The position numbers and the translations under genes are program-made. 64,000 nucleotides of DNA from Pseudomonadota bacterium (lineage in GTDB: Bacteria; Pseudomonadota; Gammaproteobacteria; Xanthomonadales; Xanthomonadaceae), in the NCBI GenBank assembly GCA_018242425.1, contig JAFEBX010000016.1:1-64000 (forward strand). The letters are read 5' to 3'. Below are positions 1-7,811 of this stretch, in pieces. The stretch's first letter is position 1. Every line of letters starts with the position of its first letter. The notes under the pieces were generated by a model. It made no database searches. It was not told the origin of the DNA and saw only the letters and a list, made by a program, of their open reading frames with translations.

Positions 1-567
1 GAAATCCTTCATGCTCTTGAGAAATTTTATTCGAATAAGCTTGAAATGAGCCGGAAGTCAGCAATTGTGATTAGGCATGATGCCTCCCAATTGGCTGTAA
101 TTAACGCCGAGCTCCATGATGGGGTTCGAACGATGTTTGTGTCTGCAGATCGCGGTATCCGTTTTGCGCTCGAATATGAAGGGTTCTCTGCGATCTCCAA
201 TTCCATGATGACTCACTTGGGGTTAGCTCAGCTTGTTGAGCTCTTGGTTGGTCAGTTGCCAGCATCTAGAGGTTTGGCTTCTTTGTTTTGGATGTCACCC
301 GTTTCGGACGATACTAGTAGGATTAGAAGTTATTTGATCGCGCTAGCCTTGAGAGAGCATGATGCAGCGCTTGCAATGGGGATGAGTGAAGTGGTAAACG
401 AAATTGCGGAGGACGCGGGGATGGAATTGGCGCGGAAGAGATTGCGTTTAGATTCTGATGCCTCAAATGACCGTGCTGAAGTTAATAAGACGCTTGAACG
501 ATATGAGTCAAGTTTTTTTCAGAAGATCAATGCCGAGGCCAATAGAATTCGGCGGCGGGCGGAATAG
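1..567 (+). CDS. hypothetical protein, 3' part only (start lies before the window)
   Basis: The frame is open from base 1; the first ATG is at 46, but 15 sense codons precede it, so the gene probably begins upstream of the window. At least 188 residues are visible. I do not recognise the family. Residues just after the first ATG (DASQLA, then GVRTMFVSADR) loosely resemble the C-terminal strand and helix of PIN-like nucleases, where an acidic residue follows a phrase like 'fvSADR'; this is a weak inference. The remainder is predicted helical with a charged tail (NRIRRRAE). Base composition is clearly AT-richer than every gene to the right, with codons such as ATT, AAT and TTG, which suggests horizontally acquired DNA. 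The GC-rich host composition resumes about 30 bases after the stop. Confidence 0.55.
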   Translation, partial: EILHALEKFYSNKLEMSRKSAIVIRHDASQLAVINAELHDGVRTMFVSADRGIRFALEYEGFSAISNSMMTHLGLAQLVELLVGQLPASRGLASLFWMSPVSDDTSRIRSYLIALALREHDAALAMGMSEVVNEIAEDAGMELARKRLRLDSDASNDRAEVNKTLERYESSFFQKINAEANRIRRRAE

Positions 568-594
568 AGCTTGCAAACAATTAATTATTGGCTG

Positions 595-738
595 ATGCCC
601 AGGCTGTTGTGGCTGGCGCGGCATACCTTGGTTATCGGGGCGAACTACTATGCGCCGGGCAAGGACTATGGCGAAATGCACCAGAATTTCGAATGCCAAT
701 CCGATGTCGGCGGGAACACCTCGCTCGGAATGATTTAG
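595..738 (+). pseudogene. possible 3' remnant of a host gene next to the foreign segment
   Basis: A 47-codon reading frame runs from an ATG at 595 to a TAG at 738, in the same frame as the preceding gene. It has host-like GC-rich codons and a non-random looking C-terminus (ANYYAPGKDYGEMHQNFECQ, then SDVGGNTSLGMI). It follows directly on the AT-rich gene, so it may be the stump of a gene cut by insertion of foreign DNA. It could equally be an unremarkable intergenic frame. No family was recognised and no ribosome binding site precedes the ATG. Confidence 0.25.
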
Positions 739-763
739 CCGGATTCGGGATGTGTGGCCGCCC

Positions 764-790
764 TGTCACATTCCATCCCGCCCACACGTC
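764..790 (+). promoter_or_regulatory. ECF41-type sigma factor promoter
   Basis: TGTCACA at 764-770 and CGTC at 787-790 are separated by exactly 16 bases. This is the known promoter signature of the ECF41 sigma group. It sits 30 bases upstream of the start codon of the ECF41-like sigma gene, so autoregulation is the natural reading. The motif and spacing are seen; sigma binding is inferred. Confidence 0.75.
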
Positions 791-820
791 CTGGCTTGAT
801 CCACCCGACATAATCAAGCC

Positions 821-1720
821 ATGGATCCCCAGACCGCCCTGTTCCAGCAACACCGTTCCCGCCTGTTCGGCCTTGCCTATCGCATGCTTGGCACGCCGGC
901 CGATGCCGAGGATGTCCTGCAGGACGCCTGGCTGCGCCTGCAGGCGCAGGACACCGCTGCGCTCGACGATCCCGAAGCCTGGCTGGTCACCGTGACCACG
1001 CGGTTGGCGCTGGATCGCCTGCGCCGGGCGCGGACCGAACGCGAGCACTACGCCGGTCCGTGGCTGCCGGAGCCGTTGGCGCCGGAGAATGAAAGTCCGG
1101 AAGCCGAGCTCGAGCGCGGCGAGAGCATCAGTCTGTCCTTCCTGTTGCTGCTAGAGCGTCTGGGGCCCGAGGAGCGGGCGGCGTTCCTGTTGAAGGAAGT
1201 GTTCGATTACAGTCATGCCGAGACGGCGGCGATCCTGGGCATCGGCGAGGACGCCTGCCGCCAGCGCGTGCATCGCGCCAAGTCGCGGTTGCGCGAGGGT
1301 CGCCCGCGTTTCAACGTGGATGCGCGGATGCAGCAACGCATGCTGGAGCGTTTCGTGGCGGCGATGGCGAAGCCGGACATGACGACGCTGCAGGCGCTGT
1401 TCGCCGATGACGCGGTCCATATCTCGGATGGTGGCGGGATCGTCAATGCGACATTGCGCCCGCTGCATGGCGCCGACCGCTTGGCTCGGCTGTACCGCCA
1501 GATCGCCCTCAATACGCAGGAACTGGCACCGCGCTACGAGCTGGCGATGCTCAATGGCGCCCCGGCGTTGTTCATCTGGCAGGACGGTGTGTTGACCTCG
1601 GCGATGTGGGTCGAATGCGAGGGTGAATGCATCACCGCCATCCATGCCTTGCGCAACCCCGAGAAGCTCGCGCGGATCCTGGCTGTCACGAAATCGGAAG
1701 CGCCTGCGTCCTTGCATTGA
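821..1720 (+). CDS. ECF41-type (SigJ-like) RNA polymerase sigma factor
   Basis: This 299-residue alternative sigma factor recruits RNA polymerase to its own small regulon. Region 2 spans about residues 5-73 (FGLAYRMLG, DAEDVLQDAWLR) and region 4 about 105-157 (SHAETAAILG, RQRVHRAKSRLR). The C-terminal SnoaL-like domain (about 175-285) is typical of ECF41, as are the linker motif WLPEP (81-85), DGGG (203-206) and NPEKL (279-283, matching the family's NPDKL). In this family the C-terminal domain modulates activity in place of a classical anti-sigma factor, and none is encoded beside it. The ECF41 promoter just upstream and the carboxymuconolactone decarboxylase gene just downstream both match the family's usual context. 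The inducing signal is unknown. Confidence 0.9.
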   Translation: MDPQTALFQQHRSRLFGLAYRMLGTPADAEDVLQDAWLRLQAQDTAALDDPEAWLVTVTTRLALDRLRRARTEREHYAGPWLPEPLAPENESPEAELERGESISLSFLLLLERLGPEERAAFLLKEVFDYSHAETAAILGIGEDACRQRVHRAKSRLREGRPRFNVDARMQQRMLERFVAAMAKPDMTTLQALFADDAVHISDGGGIVNATLRPLHGADRLARLYRQIALNTQELAPRYELAMLNGAPALFIWQDGVLTSAMWVECEGECITAIHALRNPEKLARILAVTKSEAPASLH

Positions 1721-1760
1721 AGACGGCCAATTCCGGTCGTCCCAACCCAAGGAAACCGCC

Positions 1761-2219
1761 ATGAACCGTTTTTCCGTGATGAAGCACTATCCCGCCATGC
1801 AGCCGCTGGCAGCGATCACCCAGGGCATTCGCGACGCCGGGCGCCTCGAGCATCCGTTGATGGAACTGGTGCTGATGCGGGTGTCGCAGATCAACGGCTG
1901 CGCCTTCTGCCTCGACATGCACAGCAAGGACGCCCGCGCCGCTGGCGAAACCGAGCAGCGCCTGTATCTGTTGCCGGCCTGGCGCGAGACGAAGCTTTAC
2001 AGCGAGCGCGAATGCATTGCCCTGGCATGGGCCGAGGAACTGACGGAGCTGGCTTCCCCGGAGGCGTTGCCTGATGCCCTGTACGAGCAGGCCCGCCAGC
2101 AGTTTGAGGAAGATGCATTGGTCGACCTGGCGCTGCTGATCGTCACGATCAACAGCTGGAATCGCATCAACATCGCGGCGCGGACGATTGGTGGCCATTA
2201 CAAGCCGGCATCACATTGA
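1761..2219 (+). CDS. carboxymuconolactone decarboxylase/AhpD-family protein
   Basis: This 152-residue AhpD-like protein has the redox pair C47-x-x-C50 followed by H54 in the phrase NGCAFCLDMHSKDA. That is the active-site pattern of alkylhydroperoxidase-type members, so peroxide or thiol-disulfide chemistry is more likely than aromatic-acid decarboxylation. The ATG at 1761 is preceded by AAGGAAA and was chosen over in-frame upstream codons that overlap the sigma gene. It lies 40 bases after the ECF41 sigma gene, the standard partner arrangement, and is probably the main regulon target. The substrate cannot be told from sequence. Confidence 0.85.
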   Translation: MNRFSVMKHYPAMQPLAAITQGIRDAGRLEHPLMELVLMRVSQINGCAFCLDMHSKDARAAGETEQRLYLLPAWRETKLYSERECIALAWAEELTELASPEALPDALYEQARQQFEEDALVDLALLIVTINSWNRINIAARTIGGHYKPASH

Positions 2220-2232
2220 CCGGAAGAAACGA

Positions 2233-2607
2233 ATGCCGACAGCAGAGACACTTGAGCGCTTCATCGCGCGTGTTGAAGAGAACGCCCATGCCGAAGCTTG
2301 CGAGGAGTTTTACGCCGCAGACTCGACGATGCAGGAGAACCAATCGCCTCCGAGAGTCGGACGAGATGCCCATGTCGCGAACGAGCACATGGTCATGGCG
2401 CGAGCAAGGTCGGTCTGGTCGAAGTGTGTACGCCCTGTCTTCGTAAACGGAGACAACGTGGTCATTCGCTGGATTTTCCACTTCGATTGGGCCGACGGCA
2501 CGGCCACGCACATGGAAGAGGTCGCATGCCAGCGCTGGGAAGGGGAACGCATCGCGGAAGAGACGTTCTTCTATGATCCAGTCCAGCGCATTCCCAAGAA
2601 GGTCTAG
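2233..2607 (+). CDS. NTF2/SnoaL-like family protein
   Basis: A 124-residue protein with the alpha+beta cone fold pattern of SnoaL-like/NTF2-like proteins: an N-terminal helix (ETLERFIARVEE), the phrase EEFYAADSTMQEN and C-terminal strands (RWIFHFDWADG, EEVACQRWEGERI). Members include small isomerases, cyclases and ligand-binding proteins, so no reaction can be assigned. The ATG at 2233 is used because it is preceded by GGAAGAAACGA; a longer frame would run into the preceding decarboxylase gene. It follows that gene by 13 bases and is probably co-transcribed with it under the ECF41 promoter. Confidence 0.75.
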   Translation: MPTAETLERFIARVEENAHAEACEEFYAADSTMQENQSPPRVGRDAHVANEHMVMARARSVWSKCVRPVFVNGDNVVIRWIFHFDWADGTATHMEEVACQRWEGERIAEETFFYDPVQRIPKKV

Positions 2608-2624
2608 CCTAATTCCTTCCTTCA

Positions 2625-2650
2625 AGCGGGCCTGCCAACGGCGGCCCGCT
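2625..2650 (+). terminator. hairpin between NTF2-like and second CMD gene
   Basis: AGCGGGC at 2625-2631 pairs with GCCCGCT at 2644-2650. There is no T-run after it, so it may be a weak terminator, an mRNA-stabilising hairpin or chance. Confidence 0.3.
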
Positions 2651-2684
2651 CAAGCCAAGCATCAGATGCCTAAAGGAAATTCTC

Positions 2685-3077
2685 ATGTCTGAAACAAAGC
2701 GCGAAAAGCTCGGCGAAGAAACACTTTCCACCATTACAGGCGGAACTGGTGCGGCTGTCGTCGAAAGCCTCAAGGACATCGCCCCGGATCTCGCGGATTG
2801 GATTATTTCCTTCTCTTATGGTGATGTCATGTCCCGTCCAGGGCTGGACAAGCGCTCTCGCCAGTTTTCGACCATCGCCGCGTTGACGGCCATGGGAACA
2901 GCGGCACCGCAACTCAAAGTGCATATTCATGGCGCACTCAATGTTGGCTGTACGCCCTCGGAAATCATTGAGGTCATTCTGCAAATGTCTGTCTATGCAG
3001 GATTCCCTGCGGCAATCAATGGCTTGAATATTGCTCGCGAAGTATTCAGGGAGCGTGGGGTCACAGTCGGTACCTGA
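2685..3077 (+). CDS. carboxymuconolactone decarboxylase family protein (PcaC-like)
   Basis: This 130-residue protein matches the gamma-carboxymuconolactone decarboxylase fold: GDVMSRPGLDKRSRQF followed by a helical half ending in HIHGALNVGCTPSEIIEVI. Unlike the AhpD-like gene at 1761 it has no CxxC pair, so it belongs with the PcaC-type side of the family; many such members are of unknown function. The start ATG follows AAAGGAAATTCTC. It is the second family member within 1.5 kb and could share the ECF41 regulon, although a hairpin lies between it and the preceding gene. No protocatechuate pathway genes are nearby, so a true aromatic-degradation role is unsupported. Confidence 0.8.
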   Translation: MSETKREKLGEETLSTITGGTGAAVVESLKDIAPDLADWIISFSYGDVMSRPGLDKRSRQFSTIAALTAMGTAAPQLKVHIHGALNVGCTPSEIIEVILQMSVYAGFPAAINGLNIAREVFRERGVTVGT

Positions 3078-3156
3078 TTCATCGTTCAATTCGTTACCTC
3101 TTCGTGGCACGGATTGACTGGGGTGTAATGTGTGCGGGCCGATTAGGGAGAAAGTC

Positions 3157-4014
3157 ATGCGCCACGCGTTTGCGGTGTTGCTGCTGTTCCTTATTGGCCG
3201 GTGCGCGGATGCACAGACGACGATGAAGCTCTGGCCCGGCCCACCTCCGGGCACCGGGAGTTGGAAGCAACACGAGCAAACCATCACCGGAACGCCCGTT
3301 GGTACCATCGTCATCAATGTGACCGAACCAACACTGACGGCCTATCTGCCCGGTAAGAACAAGGCAACCGGCGCCGGCGTGATCGTCGCGCCAGGCGGTG
3401 CATTCGTGGCGCTGACGGTCGGGCTGGAAGGCGAGGACGTCGCACGCTGGTTGCAACAGCACGGCATCGCCGCCTTCGTGCTCAAGTACCGCATTCCCGA
3501 GAAGCGCGGGCAGGGTATTCCGAAGGACATGGATTTCGACGCAGCGGCGAAATACGGCACCGCCTATGCGTTGCGGGCACTTGCGCTGGTGCGTGAACAC
3601 GCGAAAGAGTGGGGCGTGAAGTCGGGCAGGCTCGGCATCCTCGGGTTTTCGGCCGGGGCGATGGTCGCGAGCAATAGCTTGCTCCAGCCCGATGCATCTG
3701 CACGCCCTGATTTCGCAGCGCTGATCTACGGTGCACCGTTTGGCGCGATGCCTGCAATTCCCAAATCACTGCCGCCGGTGTTCATGGCCTGGGCGCAAGA
3801 CGATCCGATGGCGCTGGAGGAGATCGATCGCTTCCATGCGGCGCTGAAGACGGCAGGCATCAAACCGGAAGCGCACGTGTTCGCGTCAGGCGGGCACGGC
3901 TTCGGGATGAAGCGGCAGGGCACGAGCAGCGATCATTGGCCGGAAGAGTTCCGGGAGTGGCTGGTGGCGCAGAAGTTCGTGCCGGCAAGCCGTTCCGGAC
4001 CCGTTCGGCCTTGA
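3157..4014 (+). CDS. secreted alpha/beta hydrolase (BD-FAE/xylan-esterase-like)
   Basis: A 285-residue exported hydrolase. Residues 1-19 form a signal peptide (hydrophobic AVLLLFLIG, then CADAQ). After it comes KLWPGPPPG, common in esterase/lipase-like proteins described near xylan degradation genes. The catalytic triad is visible: S165 in GFSAG (163-167), an Asp in AQDDP (215/216) and H247 in GGHGFG, with the oxyanion phrase APGGAF near 78-83. The ATG at 3157 was taken because of the GGGAG site 7 bases upstream and the signal peptide; an ATG 27 bases earlier is possible. It probably acts on an ester in the periplasm; the substrate is not identifiable. It converges with the lipase-like gene on the other strand, 4 bases away. 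Confidence 0.8.
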   Translation: MRHAFAVLLLFLIGRCADAQTTMKLWPGPPPGTGSWKQHEQTITGTPVGTIVINVTEPTLTAYLPGKNKATGAGVIVAPGGAFVALTVGLEGEDVARWLQQHGIAAFVLKYRIPEKRGQGIPKDMDFDAAAKYGTAYALRALALVREHAKEWGVKSGRLGILGFSAGAMVASNSLLQPDASARPDFAALIYGAPFGAMPAIPKSLPPVFMAWAQDDPMALEEIDRFHAALKTAGIKPEAHVFASGGHGFGMKRQGTSSDHWPEEFREWLVAQKFVPASRSGPVRP

Positions 4015-4018
4015 ATCA

Positions 4019-5545
4019 TCAAGCCCACGGCGACAGCGAAATATTGAGCATCGCGCCGAATCCCTTGTTGGACTTCACCGGGATGCTGAATACCGACGGA
4101 TCCTGCTGGGTCACGCCGATCGCCTGCTGGCCCAGTTGCACCAGGTCGGCAGGCGTCTTGGTGCCGGTGGCCCAGTTCTGTCCGGTCCATACGTAGCGCA
4201 ATTTCCAGCTGCCGGCATCGTCGCGTTTTGCGAACAGCACCAGCGTGTCGCGGAACAGGTATTCGCCCGGGATGTGCTGTTTCAGGAACAACGCGCCGTC
4301 GACTTCATAGCCGGCGTTGGAGACCGCGAGATCGATCGAGAACGCGACTTCGCTGCCGGCGGTGATCTTGGATGTATCGAGGAAGACCGAGAACAGCGTG
4401 GGGGAACGTGCGTCCTTGATCAGGCTGCCGTCCGCGGCGAACAGTTCCGAATACTCGCGCCGTACCGCGCTTTCCTGCGCGGTGGTGCGTGAGGTGAGCT
4501 CGTAGGTATAGGCGCCGCGAGGGGCCACGGTGGTTTCGATGTAGTACGAGGCGGTGATCTTCTTGCCCTGGTTGCGCGCTCGCTCGATTTCGGGCGGAAA
4601 CGACACATTGGTGAAATCCAGCCTGCCGGTGGCGCAGATGTCGCCGAACAGGAAGCGCACCAGGTTCTGGTAACCCTCTTCGGAGTTGACGATGCCGAAG
4701 AAGCCGCTATGGCTGCGATTGACGAAGGCGCGCGGGCTGCCGACGACATAGGCATTTTCGATCTTGACCAGGCCGTCGCTCATTTGCCCGACCGCCAGCG
4801 ACGACAGGCCGTGGGCAACGGCATAGTCGCGGCTGTTGGTGCCGACGAGGCAGAACATCCGCTCGGGGCCGAAGCCTGATTTTCCCAGCGTGTTGGCCTG
4901 GTCGGCGGGAACCTTCAGGTATTGCGACATCACGCTGCGGTTGAAGTTGTTCATGTCGTTGAGCGAGAGCATGCTCGGCACGTTGATGCCGCCGATCTCG
5001 ATGCCGTTGTGCGGGGTGGCATAGGTGAACACCTTGTCGACCATGGCGCGCACTTCGGCGCTGGCGACATCGGGGTTCTGCAACAGGCAGCGGCAGATCA
5101 GGCCGCCCATCGAATGGGCGACGAGATACACGCGGAAATTCTTGCGGTCGCTGTCGGAGTTGCCGCAGATGCGGTCGCGCAGGTCGAGGATGCGCTTGCC
5201 GAGCGCAGCGGCGGCGTCGGGAATGGACGGGGTCTTGCCGTCGCCGAAAGCGGGGTCGGCCTCGTCGTAATAGCGGTGGATCAGGATGCTGCGCGCCGGC
5301 AGCCGATCGGAGATTTCCGCGCCCGAGGCATAGATGTCGCGGTAGTCGTAGTCCTTCATCAACCGGATCAGCGGCGATTCGAACACGAACTTGACGATGC
5401 GGCCGTCCTGCGCCTGGCGGATCTTGGTCGATCCGGCCTCGAAGCCCATGTAGGGCGTCGATGTCGTCTGGACGATTTCATCCTTCGTCATCGCGTAGCC
5501 GCGGACGTAGATGATCGGGTAGTACGGTCGTTCGATCCTGGCCAT
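4019..5545 (-). CDS. lipase-like alpha/beta hydrolase, PGAP1-type core
   Basis: A 508-residue protein that opens with a hydrolase strand (YYPIIYVRGYAMT) and carries a lipase nucleophile elbow AHSMGG with S145. It then shows CRCLLQNP and YATPHNGIEIGG, as in PGAP1-like/lipase families. No signal peptide is seen, so the protein is probably cytoplasmic or exported by another route. The C-terminal 200 residues look beta-rich (repeated strands such as YTYELTSRTT and SEVAFSIDLAVSNAGYEVDG), suggesting an additional beta-sandwich domain I cannot name. The predicted start at 5545 overlaps nothing. It is unlike its neighbours in function and probably a single-gene unit. Confidence 0.65.
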   Translation of the reverse strand: MARIERPYYPIIYVRGYAMTKDEIVQTTSTPYMGFEAGSTKIRQAQDGRIVKFVFESPLIRLMKDYDYRDIYASGAEISDRLPARSILIHRYYDEADPAFGDGKTPSIPDAAAALGKRILDLRDRICGNSDSDRKNFRVYLVAHSMGGLICRCLLQNPDVASAEVRAMVDKVFTYATPHNGIEIGGINVPSMLSLNDMNNFNRSVMSQYLKVPADQANTLGKSGFGPERMFCLVGTNSRDYAVAHGLSSLAVGQMSDGLVKIENAYVVGSPRAFVNRSHSGFFGIVNSEEGYQNLVRFLFGDICATGRLDFTNVSFPPEIERARNQGKKITASYYIETTVAPRGAYTYELTSRTTAQESAVRREYSELFAADGSLIKDARSPTLFSVFLDTSKITAGSEVAFSIDLAVSNAGYEVDGALFLKQHIPGEYLFRDTLVLFAKRDDAGSWKLRYVWTGQNWATGTKTPADLVQLGQQAIGVTQQDPSVFSIPVKSNKGFGAMLNISLSPWA

Positions 5546-5613
5546 CGCGATTCCCTGCAGTTGGCGGATCCCCCGGCATGAGTCTAGCCGGATCCGGGCA
5601 ACGCCGGTCGGCG

Positions 5614-6339
5614 CTAGCGCGCGGCCATCTGCTGGTACGTCCGTTCGACCTTGTAAACGGCAGTGCCGCCGCGGGCATGCGTTTCGATCTGCACATGCAG
5701 GGCGCCGGGATTCGCCGGGTCTGGCAGGTAGCGATATTGCGCGTGGAAGCCGTCGGCCGATTCAAGCTGCAATTCCAGCACGCCCTTCGCGTCATGCGAC
5801 GTGGCCCACACGCCACCATCGAGTTCGACCGGGGCGCTGTCCAGCGGAATCAGGATCTGGTTGCCGCCATCGCGATTGGCGATGATCACCGTAGCGCCCA
5901 TGCGCGCGACCACCAGTCCGTGGACCATCGGCGCGACCGCATTGAACACGCCTTCCTGCAGGTGTGCCTGCGGCGTCAGCGGACGCTGGCCACCTGCAGC
6001 GGAAGGACCGCCTTGTCCCGCACCATGCCGGCCACCGCGACCGCCACCTTGGCCGCCCATTCCGCCGCCACCACCCATGCCACCGCCGTGGCCGCCGTGC
6101 CTGCCGCCGGACGGTGCTTCGGTGGTTGTGCCTGTTGCGTCATCCGATCCCGTCGCCGGTGCGTGTTTGCGGAACTCCGCGGCCGCGGCATCGGCCTGGT
6201 CCATGTTGCGTTGGACGTCCGCCTGCCAGGCACCATCGATGCTTTTTTGCGGATTGGTTGATTGTGCGGCGTTGCCGGAACCGGTCATGCCCAGGGACGC
6301 GGCCAGCAACAGGCCGTGCGGCAGGAAGGAAGCGCGCAT
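5614..6339 (-). CDS. exported protein with Gly/His-rich linker, unknown function
   Basis: A 241-residue protein with an N-terminal signal peptide (hydrophobic stretch to about residue 24, GSGNAAQ). After a short helical segment (WQADVQRNMDQADAAAAEF) a low-complexity block at about residues 78-112 is made almost only of Gly with His, Met, Arg and Gln. A C-terminal folded part of about 120 residues follows, with strands such as ATVIIANRDGGNQILIPLD and ELQLESADGFHAQYRYLPD. No family recognised. The His/Met-bearing Gly block could bind metal or act as a flexible spacer; both are guesses. Its start is 6 bases from the stop of the next minus-strand exported gene, so the two probably form one transcript. 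Confidence 0.6.
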   Translation of the reverse strand: MRASFLPHGLLLAASLGMTGSGNAAQSTNPQKSIDGAWQADVQRNMDQADAAAAEFRKHAPATGSDDATGTTTEAPSGGRHGGHGGGMGGGGGMGGQGGGRGGRHGAGQGGPSAAGGQRPLTPQAHLQEGVFNAVAPMVHGLVVARMGATVIIANRDGGNQILIPLDSAPVELDGGVWATSHDAKGVLELQLESADGFHAQYRYLPDPANPGALHVQIETHARGGTAVYKVERTYQQMAAR

Positions 6340-6345
6340 GCGGGA

Positions 6346-6789
6346 TTACCAGCCGCGCCGTGCGCGACCGGAGCCGAAGTTGCTCTGGCCGATGCCGATG
6401 CTGACCCCGACTTCATGTGCATTGCCGTTGTCGTCGTAATAGCGCTTGCAGGTATTGAGTTGGGCGGCCTGGAAATTGCTGTTGCCGAGTCGGCTGGAAT
6501 AGCCGACACCGACCGTGGCGCTGCCGTGCGGTTTGCCGTCGCAGGTATCCGCGGGCCGCACATCCGATGCGGCGTAGGGGGCAGCGAAACGCTTCGCCGG
6601 ATCGTAGGGATAGCTGCCAGGTGGCATGGCGCTGCCCCGCGGATCGGTGGGCGCATACGAATAACTCGTCTGCGCCGGCACGCTGAGATCGAGCGCCCTG
6701 GCGGAAGCGCTGTCCGACTGTCCGTTGCCTGCGGCGAAGACGGGGGACGCGGCGATCATCGAAAGCATGAGTGGCAGGACAGGTTTCAT
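6346..6789 (-). CDS. exported small protein with two cysteines, unknown function
   Basis: A 147-residue protein with a clear signal peptide (MKPVLPLMLSMIAASPVFAA, cleavage near residue 20). The mature part has a Pro/Tyr-rich middle (YSYAPTDPRG, PPGSYPYDP) and a C-terminal region with alternating small residues (SATVGVGYSSRLGNSNF, HEVGVSIGIGQSNFG). Two cysteines (in ADTCDG and LNTCKR) could form a disulfide in the periplasm. I do not recognise it. It is the upstream partner of the Gly/His-rich exported protein, with 6 bases between them, implying a joint role at the cell surface or in the periplasm. Confidence 0.6.
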   Translation of the reverse strand: MKPVLPLMLSMIAASPVFAAGNGQSDSASARALDLSVPAQTSYSYAPTDPRGSAMPPGSYPYDPAKRFAAPYAASDVRPADTCDGKPHGSATVGVGYSSRLGNSNFQAAQLNTCKRYYDDNGNAHEVGVSIGIGQSNFGSGRARRGW

Positions 6790-6934
6790 CGCGTCGTTCC
6801 ATTGCCTGCCATTGCGGCGGCCATGTCGACACGCTAATCCCCCAAGCTTGAATGCCTGCTGTCTTTTCCCGGCGATGTGGCCGATGGCCCCGGGCCACGC
6901 GCGTCAACCGTGATCGGGCAAGCGCGTTACAGCG

Positions 6935-7777
6935 CTAGCGCTTGGTGGCCAGCACGCCATCGAGCGCCAGCTCGGCCTTGAACCCGGCTTTCTCCAGCCG
7001 CTTCTGCACTTCGCGCGGGACGTCGCGGCCGCTGGTCAGCTTGTTCGGGCTGCCGGTGTAGTGGAACAGGCGGCCGCCACGGCGCAGCACGCGTGCCAGT
7101 TCGTTGTAGAACACCTGCGAATAGAGTTCGCCGGCGATGCCGAAGCGCGGTGGATCATGCAGTGCGGCATCGAACGAGGCGTCGGGAAGTTGCGCGATCG
7201 CGATCGAAACATCACCATGCGTGAGCTGCAACCGGCCACCGCTCTCCGCGGCATCGGGATCGGGCGACCACGGATTGACGGTACGCAGCCACAGCACGTC
7301 CTCGTTCTTCTCGAACGACTGCATGCGCGCGACGCCAGCATCGAGGGAGCAGGCGGCGAAATAGCCAAGTCCGCCACAGGTATCGAGCACCGTCTTGCCT
7401 GCCGGCTGGATCAGCGCGACCTTGCGCCGGGCATCGTCGAGCGGCGATTCCTTCGCGCTCGGCAGCATCTTGATGCCGTCGATCTCGAAGGTGGGCACGT
7501 CCCATTCCGTCGGCACCAGCTTGATCAGCTTGCCGGCATAGCGCGAGACCGCGATGAATTCCTCGCCATCCCACCAATGGATGGTGCGGTCCTTGAGCTT
7601 GCCGGGCCATGGATAGCGCATGCCGCGATATTCCCAGTCGCCTGCGGACAACTGCACTTCCCCGGTGCTGCGACCCAGATCGAGCGAGCCCGACCATGTC
7701 GACGCGCCGCCGTCGCGCGCGGCGAGCAAGGCAGCGCCGGTCCCGCGAGTGAGCAAGGGACCGGAATACCGGGTCAT
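6935..7777 (-). CDS. class I SAM-dependent methyltransferase
   Basis: A 280-residue protein with a Rossmann methyltransferase core: motif I VLDTCGGLGYFA, an acidic residue ending the next strand (MQSFEKNEDVL), LTHGDVS, and motif IV AALHDPPRFG. The N-terminal part (WEYRGMRYPWPG, TIHWWDGEEF) is a separate recognition module of unknown target. The DPPR motif resembles the NPPY-type motifs of nucleic-acid amino-methyltransferases, but a substrate cannot be assigned. I chose the ATG at 7777; an in-frame ATG at 7813 would overlap the divergent AraC gene by two bases. Confidence 0.75.
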   Translation of the reverse strand: MTRYSGPLLTRGTGAALLAARDGGASTWSGSLDLGRSTGEVQLSAGDWEYRGMRYPWPGKLKDRTIHWWDGEEFIAVSRYAGKLIKLVPTEWDVPTFEIDGIKMLPSAKESPLDDARRKVALIQPAGKTVLDTCGGLGYFAACSLDAGVARMQSFEKNEDVLWLRTVNPWSPDPDAAESGGRLQLTHGDVSIAIAQLPDASFDAALHDPPRFGIAGELYSQVFYNELARVLRRGGRLFHYTGSPNKLTSGRDVPREVQKRLEKAGFKAELALDGVLATKR

Positions 7778-7811
7778 GCGCTGAATTGGTCCGTCGAATC
7801 GGTCATGCACC

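Noticed and set aside
588..995. Plus-strand frame overlapping the ECF41 sigma gene start
   Set aside because: It crosses the promoter and the sigma gene in another frame, with cysteine- and arginine-rich noise sequence.
6033..6110. Repetitive GGC/GGT/CAC tract that resembles a DNA repeat array
   Set aside because: It is the coding sequence of the Gly/His-rich block of an exported protein; unit lengths are irregular and there are no spacers, so it is neither CRISPR nor a minisatellite.
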